The translations under genes and the position numbers were made by a program. The notes under the pieces were generated by a model. That model was given only the letters and a program-made list of their open reading frames with translations. It was not told where the DNA came from and made no database searches. A DNA stretch of 7,907 nt from Candidatus Sodaliphilus limicaballi (GTDB lineage Bacteria > Bacteroidota > Bacteroidia > Bacteroidales > Muribaculaceae): positions 1 through 7,907 of the forward strand of contig JAGHSP010000235.1 of NCBI GenBank assembly GCA_018065815.1, read 5' to 3'. Positions 5,381 to 7,907 of the stretch are shown here, one piece after another; positions within the stretch are counted from its first letter, which is position 1, and the number at the start of each line of letters is the position of its first letter.

Positions 5381-5971
5381 TCAGAACATATATGCTGCTG
5401 TGACAGTCCAGCAGTGGTCTCGTCCGTGAACCGAGTTGCCGTTTTCGTCAGGTATAATTTGCTTGAAAGAGCGTGTCAGTCCCAGCCCGTAGCTGGCTTG
5501 AATCTGCAAGTGCCCCAGCAGTTCCACGCCGAATCCTGCATCCCAGCTAGTGTTGCTGGCACGGTTGTCCCATTGCTCCTGCTTGCTCTCGTTGAGCAGG
5601 AATGAGAAATTGGGCCCGGTGAAGGCGTAGGGGACAAGCACCTTGTTGAGCCCCATGATGGTAATGCCATACTTCACGTGCACAGGCACCTCGATGTAGT
5701 CGCGCGAAAAGGTCTGGTCATTGTTGGTGAAGGCATCGGTGCGGTGGGTATAGAGCAGAGATCCGCCGAGCGACAAACCGGTGACGGGGAGGGAAAATTC
5801 GAGTTGCAGCCCTCCGGTGAATCCTGTGCGGTTGCTGCTCTCAAACAGGCTCTTGTCGAAATGCAGTTTGCTGGACGTGATTCCGCCTTTAACCCCAATT
5901 CTGAGTTGCCCCAGGCATGGCAGTACCGCTAGTGCAGCGGCTATGGCTAAGAGTGTTGCGCGCAGACTCAT
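5381..5971 (-). CDS. PorT-like outer-membrane beta-barrel protein (copy A)
   Basis: 196 residues from the ATG at 5971, which gives a clean signal peptide (MSLRATLLAIAAALAVLPCLG, then QLRIGVKGG). An in-frame ATG at 6019 would add 16 residues, destroy the signal and include the -7 box, so I reject it. Barrel-type segments include TGFTGGLQLEF, GGSLLYTHR, EVPVHVKYG, PYAFTGPNFSFLL, DAGFGVELLG and the end CWTVTAAYMF; the terminal Phe is the classic outer-membrane insertion signal. Segments shared with copy B include SLLY.xR, GPxFSFLx, a GxGxEL turn, DEN and CWTVxAxY. It is divergent from the flavin transferase gene across 141 nt. Function unknown beyond being a probable outer-membrane protein. Confidence 0.83.
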   Translation of the reverse strand: MSLRATLLAIAAALAVLPCLGQLRIGVKGGITSSKLHFDKSLFESSNRTGFTGGLQLEFSLPVTGLSLGGSLLYTHRTDAFTNNDQTFSRDYIEVPVHVKYGITIMGLNKVLVPYAFTGPNFSFLLNESKQEQWDNRASNTSWDAGFGVELLGHLQIQASYGLGLTRSFKQIIPDENGNSVHGRDHCWTVTAAYMF

Positions 5972-5986
5972 GTATTTGTTTTTGTG

Positions 5987-5994
5987 CAAAACTA
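5987..5994 (-). promoter_or_regulatory. -7 box of barrel gene copy A
   Basis: TAGTTTTG on the minus strand fits TAnnTTTG and lies 15 nt before the ATG, so the leader would be very short. The nearest TTTG (complement of 6019-6022) is 24 nt upstream, longer than usual. Confidence 0.55.
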
Positions 5995-6058
5995 AACAAA
6001 AAAAATGATATTCACTCACAAATCTTCATTAAAAAAACTGAAAAACTAGTGTAATCTA

Positions 6059-6090
6059 CTTGTATGGTACATTTGTTTAGACTAAATTTG
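6059..6090 (+). promoter_or_regulatory. Promoter of the flavin transferase gene
   Basis: CTTG (6059-6062), a 20-nt spacer and TAAATTTG (6083-6090) fit the Bacteroidetes pattern with the same one-base -33 deviation as the BspA-like gene promoter. The ATG is 22 nt downstream. Confidence 0.7.
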
Positions 6091-6112
6091 CACAAATAAT
6101 GAACCAGAAACG

Positions 6113-7126
6113 ATGAATATTAAATACCGTTACCTTGCTATAATAGTACTGTCATGCCTTGTGGGTGTGCTGTTTTTTATCAGGAAGGAGAACAAGAAGC
6201 AGCTGTTCACTGCCCAGGGTGAAGTGTGGACCACTGAATACCACATAACCTACGAGGCGAGCAAGAACCTTGACGACTCCATTGCCGCTGTGCTTGACAT
6301 GGTGGACAAGAGCGCTAGCGCTTACAACCCGCAGTCGCTTGTGTCGCAGTTCAATGCTACTGGCGAGGTTGCTGCCGATGGCATCATCATGCTGCTCATG
6401 CGTGAGTCGCGTGTGGTTAATGAGCAGAGCGGCGGACTCTATGACCCCACGGTGATGCCGCTGGTGGGTGCGTGGAAAAAGGTGCGCAAGCAAGGCGGCA
6501 TGCTCTCGCAGCAGGAAATCGACAGCCTTGTGGCTCTCGTGGGACTTGACAAGGTGATGGCCAGCGGCAACAAGCTTGTCGCGATGAGCAAGGGTGTGCA
6601 ACTTGATTTCAGCTCGATAGCCAAAGGACTTGCCTGCGACGAGGTGGGGCGTATGCTCGAACGTAACGGAGCGAAAAACTATCTGGTGGAAATAGGTGGC
6701 GAGGTGGTTGCCCGAGGCATTAATTCGCACGGGGAAAAATGGCACGTCTCGGTGGATCTGCCCACCGACCAGGCCGAAACCACGTCGCATGAATCCATGC
6801 TAGTGCTTGAACTGAATAACGAGAGCGTGGCCACGAGCGGCAACTACCGCCAGTATGCCGAGGTGGACGGAAAACGCGTGACTCACATTGTGAATCCGCG
6901 CACGGGCCTTGCCGAGCAGAGCGACTTGTTGAGCGTGAGCATCATTGCGCCCACCTGCGCAACTGCCGACGCTTGGGCTACTGCATGCATGGTGATGGGC
7001 ACTGACGCTACACAGCAGATGATGGACAAACGCACCGACCTGGGCGTGCTCACGATAAGCGCCGATAGCGCAGGAAACTATGTGGTGTGGAGCAACAAAG
7101 CCTTTGCCGAGAAGGTAACGAAGTGA
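6113..7126 (+). CDS. apbE: FAD:protein FMN transferase (ApbE family), membrane-anchored
   Basis: 337 residues, typical for ApbE. These enzymes cleave FAD and attach FMN to a Thr/Ser of periplasmic or membrane redox proteins (for example NqrB, NqrC and RnfG) using Mg2+. Residues 7-23 are a hydrophobic segment after a short basic N-terminus (MNIKYRY), so the catalytic part is probably tethered outside the cytoplasm. C15 could be a poor lipobox, but the hydrophobic residues after it favour a membrane anchor. Motifs in order: DPTVMPLV..W (111-121), DFSSIAKG (165-172), NYLVEIGGEV (189-198) for flavin binding, VATSGNYRQY (239-248), HIVNPRTG (258-265) and TADAWATA (284-291), the last carrying the expected metal-binding D286 and T290. 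No Nqr or Rnf gene is in the window. Own promoter; the stop codon lies inside an inverted repeat (7124-7184). Confidence 0.94.
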   Translation: MNIKYRYLAIIVLSCLVGVLFFIRKENKKQLFTAQGEVWTTEYHITYEASKNLDDSIAAVLDMVDKSASAYNPQSLVSQFNATGEVAADGIIMLLMRESRVVNEQSGGLYDPTVMPLVGAWKKVRKQGGMLSQQEIDSLVALVGLDKVMASGNKLVAMSKGVQLDFSSIAKGLACDEVGRMLERNGAKNYLVEIGGEVVARGINSHGEKWHVSVDLPTDQAETTSHESMLVLELNNESVATSGNYRQYAEVDGKRVTHIVNPRTGLAEQSDLLSVSIIAPTCATADAWATACMVMGTDATQQMMDKRTDLGVLTISADSAGNYVVWSNKAFAEKVTK

Positions 7127-7184
7127 CGATACGCTTCGCTGACGCTCCGCTACGATACGTAGCGAGTTTACGAGCGCATCGTCA
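7124..7184. repeat. Inverted repeat overlapping the apbE stop codon
   Basis: TGACGAT-a-CGC (7124-7134) pairs with GCG-c-ATCGTCA (7174-7184), ten of eleven positions. It encloses a second palindrome, CGCTACG (7148-7154) and CGTAGCG (7158-7164) around ATA. The outer left arm starts with the apbE stop codon TGA. No T-run follows on the plus strand, so it is not a standard terminator; it could protect the 3' end of the mRNA or act as a DNA palindrome. Confidence 0.65.
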
Positions 7185-7213
7185 AGAAAAAGTAACTATT
7201 CAGCAATGGTATT

Positions 7214-7229
7214 CGGGGTAATATCCCCG
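7214..7229. repeat. Small G/C hairpin near the left end of the candidate element
   Basis: CGGGG (7214-7218) and CCCCG (7225-7229) surround TAATAT. It is followed by GCAGATCTCACTGATAACAC, a string that recurs in degenerate form at about 7346-7372 (GCAGATTCACTCACACATGA). Confidence 0.55.
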
Positions 7230-7249
7230 CGCAGATCTCACTGATAACA

Positions 7250-7313
7250 CTGATTTAATAATAACTGAAAGAAATTAAAATAATTAGAATAATTTCTTAT
7301 TCAGTTAAATCAG
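7250..7313. repeat. AT-rich long hairpin
   Basis: CTGATTTAA (7250-7258), CTGAA (7265-7269) and GAAATTA (7271-7277) pair in order with TTAAATCAG (7305-7313), TTCAG (7300-7304) and TAATTTC (7290-7296). Bulges on both arms separate about 21 paired positions. No gene overlaps it. Confidence 0.65.
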
Positions 7314-7382
7314 AGCAATCTGTTGTAACTATACTACAATAGATTTTTTGCAGATTCACTCACACATGATTTTGCAATGAGA

Positions 7383-7629
7383 GGCTGGAAGCCGACACGC
7401 AGAACGCAGTTCTGCACATAACCCTGTCCTAACTGAGCGCAAGCGAAGGCAGGGCAGGGTAAACGCGATACACTATACCGCGGTTGAAGACCGCAACCTT
7501 GCACCTTTCGAGGTAGCGGTCTTCAACCGCGATTTTATTACACTTCACCCCCCCCACCGGCAGTCGTTTCACTCCCTTCGGGGGGGGTTATGTGCCCAAA
7601 GCAAGCTTTGTGCGTGTCGGCGTCCAGCC
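7383..7629. repeat. Inverted duplication with conserved blocks and variable hairpins
   Basis: Three blocks match in inverted order. GGCTGGAAGCCGACACGCA (7383-7401) matches 7611-7629 at 18 of 19 positions; GCACATAACCC (7414-7424) matches 7585-7595 exactly; CGCGGTTGAAGACCGC (7479-7494) matches 7516-7531 exactly. Block spacings are similar in the two arms (12 and 15 nt; 54 and 53 nt). The sequences between blocks differ, yet each arm forms its own hairpins there: GCAGAAC-gca-GTTCTGC (7399-7415) against CAAAGC-aa-GCTTTG (7597-7610), and ACCCTGTCCT/AGGGCAGGGT (7421-7460) against an eight-C/eight-G stem (7547-7588). The central 21-nt loop contains ACCT-TTCG-AGGT (7503-7514). Confidence 0.8.
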
Positions 7630-7717
7630 GCGGTTTGGCTTATGCTTTGTGCGAGAGAAAGATTTTCATAAGGTCTAGGGGGGGACTCTGCAAAATTCTA
7701 TTGCTGAATAGTAACAT

Positions 7718-7753
7718 TACAACTCAGCGAAATACCCACTCGCGAAAGTTGTA
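7718..7753. repeat. Hairpin just beyond the 3' end of the partial secreted-protein gene
   Basis: TACAACT (7718-7724) pairs with AGTTGTA (7747-7753) and AGCGA with TCGC inside. It lies 5 nt after the minus-strand stop codon at 7759-7761, so it may act as a terminator for that gene, but the tail on that strand (ATGTTACTATT) is only weakly T-rich. Confidence 0.45.
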
Positions 7754-7758
7754 TTTTG

Positions 7759-7907
7759 TTATTTTACAAGCACTTCCTTGCCGTTGACGATGTAGATGCC
7801 GGGTTCGGTGATGCGGTCGTGCTTCACGCCATTCAGGTCAAAGATGCCCTCTACAGCCTTGTTGGCGGCAGGGAACTGCTCGTTGAGGATGTCGGTGATG
7901 GCAGTGG
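7759..7907 (-). CDS. C-terminal end of a secreted protein (partial)
   Basis: Only the last 48 codons and the TAA stop are in the window; the gene continues beyond the right edge. The readable end includes FPAANKAVEGIFDLNGVK, then EPGIYIVNGKEVLVK. The pattern (Y/F)DLNG...GIYIVNGK.VLVK is a common C-terminal tail of exported proteins in Bacteroidales and resembles type IX secretion sorting tails in layout. The body of the protein, and so its function, cannot be determined. The stop is followed within 5 nt by a hairpin (7718-7753). Confidence 0.75.
   Translation of the reverse strand, partial: TAITDILNEQFPAANKAVEGIFDLNGVKHDRITEPGIYIVNGKEVLVK

Larger units (their letters stand above)
7197..7710. 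mobile_element. Candidate non-autonomous (MITE-like) element
   Basis: 514 bp bounded by perfect 11-bp inverted ends, TATTCAGCAAT (7197-7207) and ATTGCTGAATA (7700-7710); similarity continues weakly inward (GGTATT versus AGAATT). Immediately outside both ends stands GTAAC in direct orientation (7192-7196 and 7711-7715), as expected for a 5-bp target duplication. No open frame inside looks like a transposase, so it would need one supplied elsewhere. The interior is almost entirely nested palindromes. The ends are themselves partly palindromic (CTATT..AAT), which lowers the weight of the match. Family not assigned. Confidence 0.5.

Noticed and set aside
5972..6019. 16-residue N-terminal extension of barrel copy A
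   Set aside because: It contains the -7 promoter box and would destroy the signal peptide.
6152..6790. 212-aa open frame on the minus strand
   Set aside because: Antisense shadow of apbE.
7605..7653. Direct repeat GCTTTGTGCG (7605-7614 and 7644-7653)
   Set aside because: A single 10-bp match inside repeat-rich sequence; it may mark the edge of the right arm but cannot be given a role on its own.
7590..7787. 65-aa open frame on the plus strand
   Set aside because: It crosses the right half of the palindromic element and its boundary and overlaps the end of the minus-strand secreted-protein gene; no family features.

Overview
The window looks like a chromosomal segment of a gut-type Bacteroidales bacterium (Muribaculaceae, Prevotellaceae or a relative). 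Support comes from promoters of the Bacteroidetes type (TTTG, about 20 nt, TAnnTTTG), weak Shine-Dalgarno signals, a BspA-like leucine-rich-repeat surface protein carrying dockerin-like and Fib_succ_major-type domains, PorT-like outer-membrane barrels, and a secreted-protein tail of the DLNG...GIYIVNGK type. Family assignments come from reading motifs; no database search was run.

Layout. 1-330: a small exported Cys-rich protein with a TonB-receptor-like N-terminus, then an intrinsic terminator. 325-2385: a heptamer repeat, a promoter, the large BspA-like gene (405-2258) and its terminator. 2386-2550: two C(GNA)G palindromes and a second, longer heptamer array that runs up to the 3' end of the next gene. 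2543-3816 (minus): tRNA-Val(TAC), its terminator, then a lipoprotein tyrosine phosphatase with an N-terminal domain resembling the C-terminal domain of SAM hydroxide adenosyltransferases. 3995-4537 (plus): a DJ-1/PfpI family protein. 4540-4666: a convergent gap with a minus-strand terminator and a separate long inverted repeat. 4686-5971 (minus): two paralogous PorT-like barrels, each with its own -7 box. 6113-7126 (plus): membrane-anchored ApbE-type flavin transferase, divergent from the barrels. 7759 to the right edge (minus): the C-terminal tail of a secreted protein.

The genes do not form one pathway. Most have their own promoter and encode envelope or exported functions (surface adhesin-like protein, barrels, lipoprotein phosphatase, periplasmic flavinylation), plus one cytosolic stress-type protein and a tRNA.

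The most unusual part is the gene-free stretch 7127-7758. It contains a candidate 514-bp non-autonomous mobile element (7197-7710) with 11-bp terminal inverted repeats and a flanking 5-bp direct repeat GTAAC. Inside it is a 247-bp inverted duplication in which three conserved blocks are separated by segments whose sequences differ but which form a hairpin in both arms. This is the best candidate for something undescribed.
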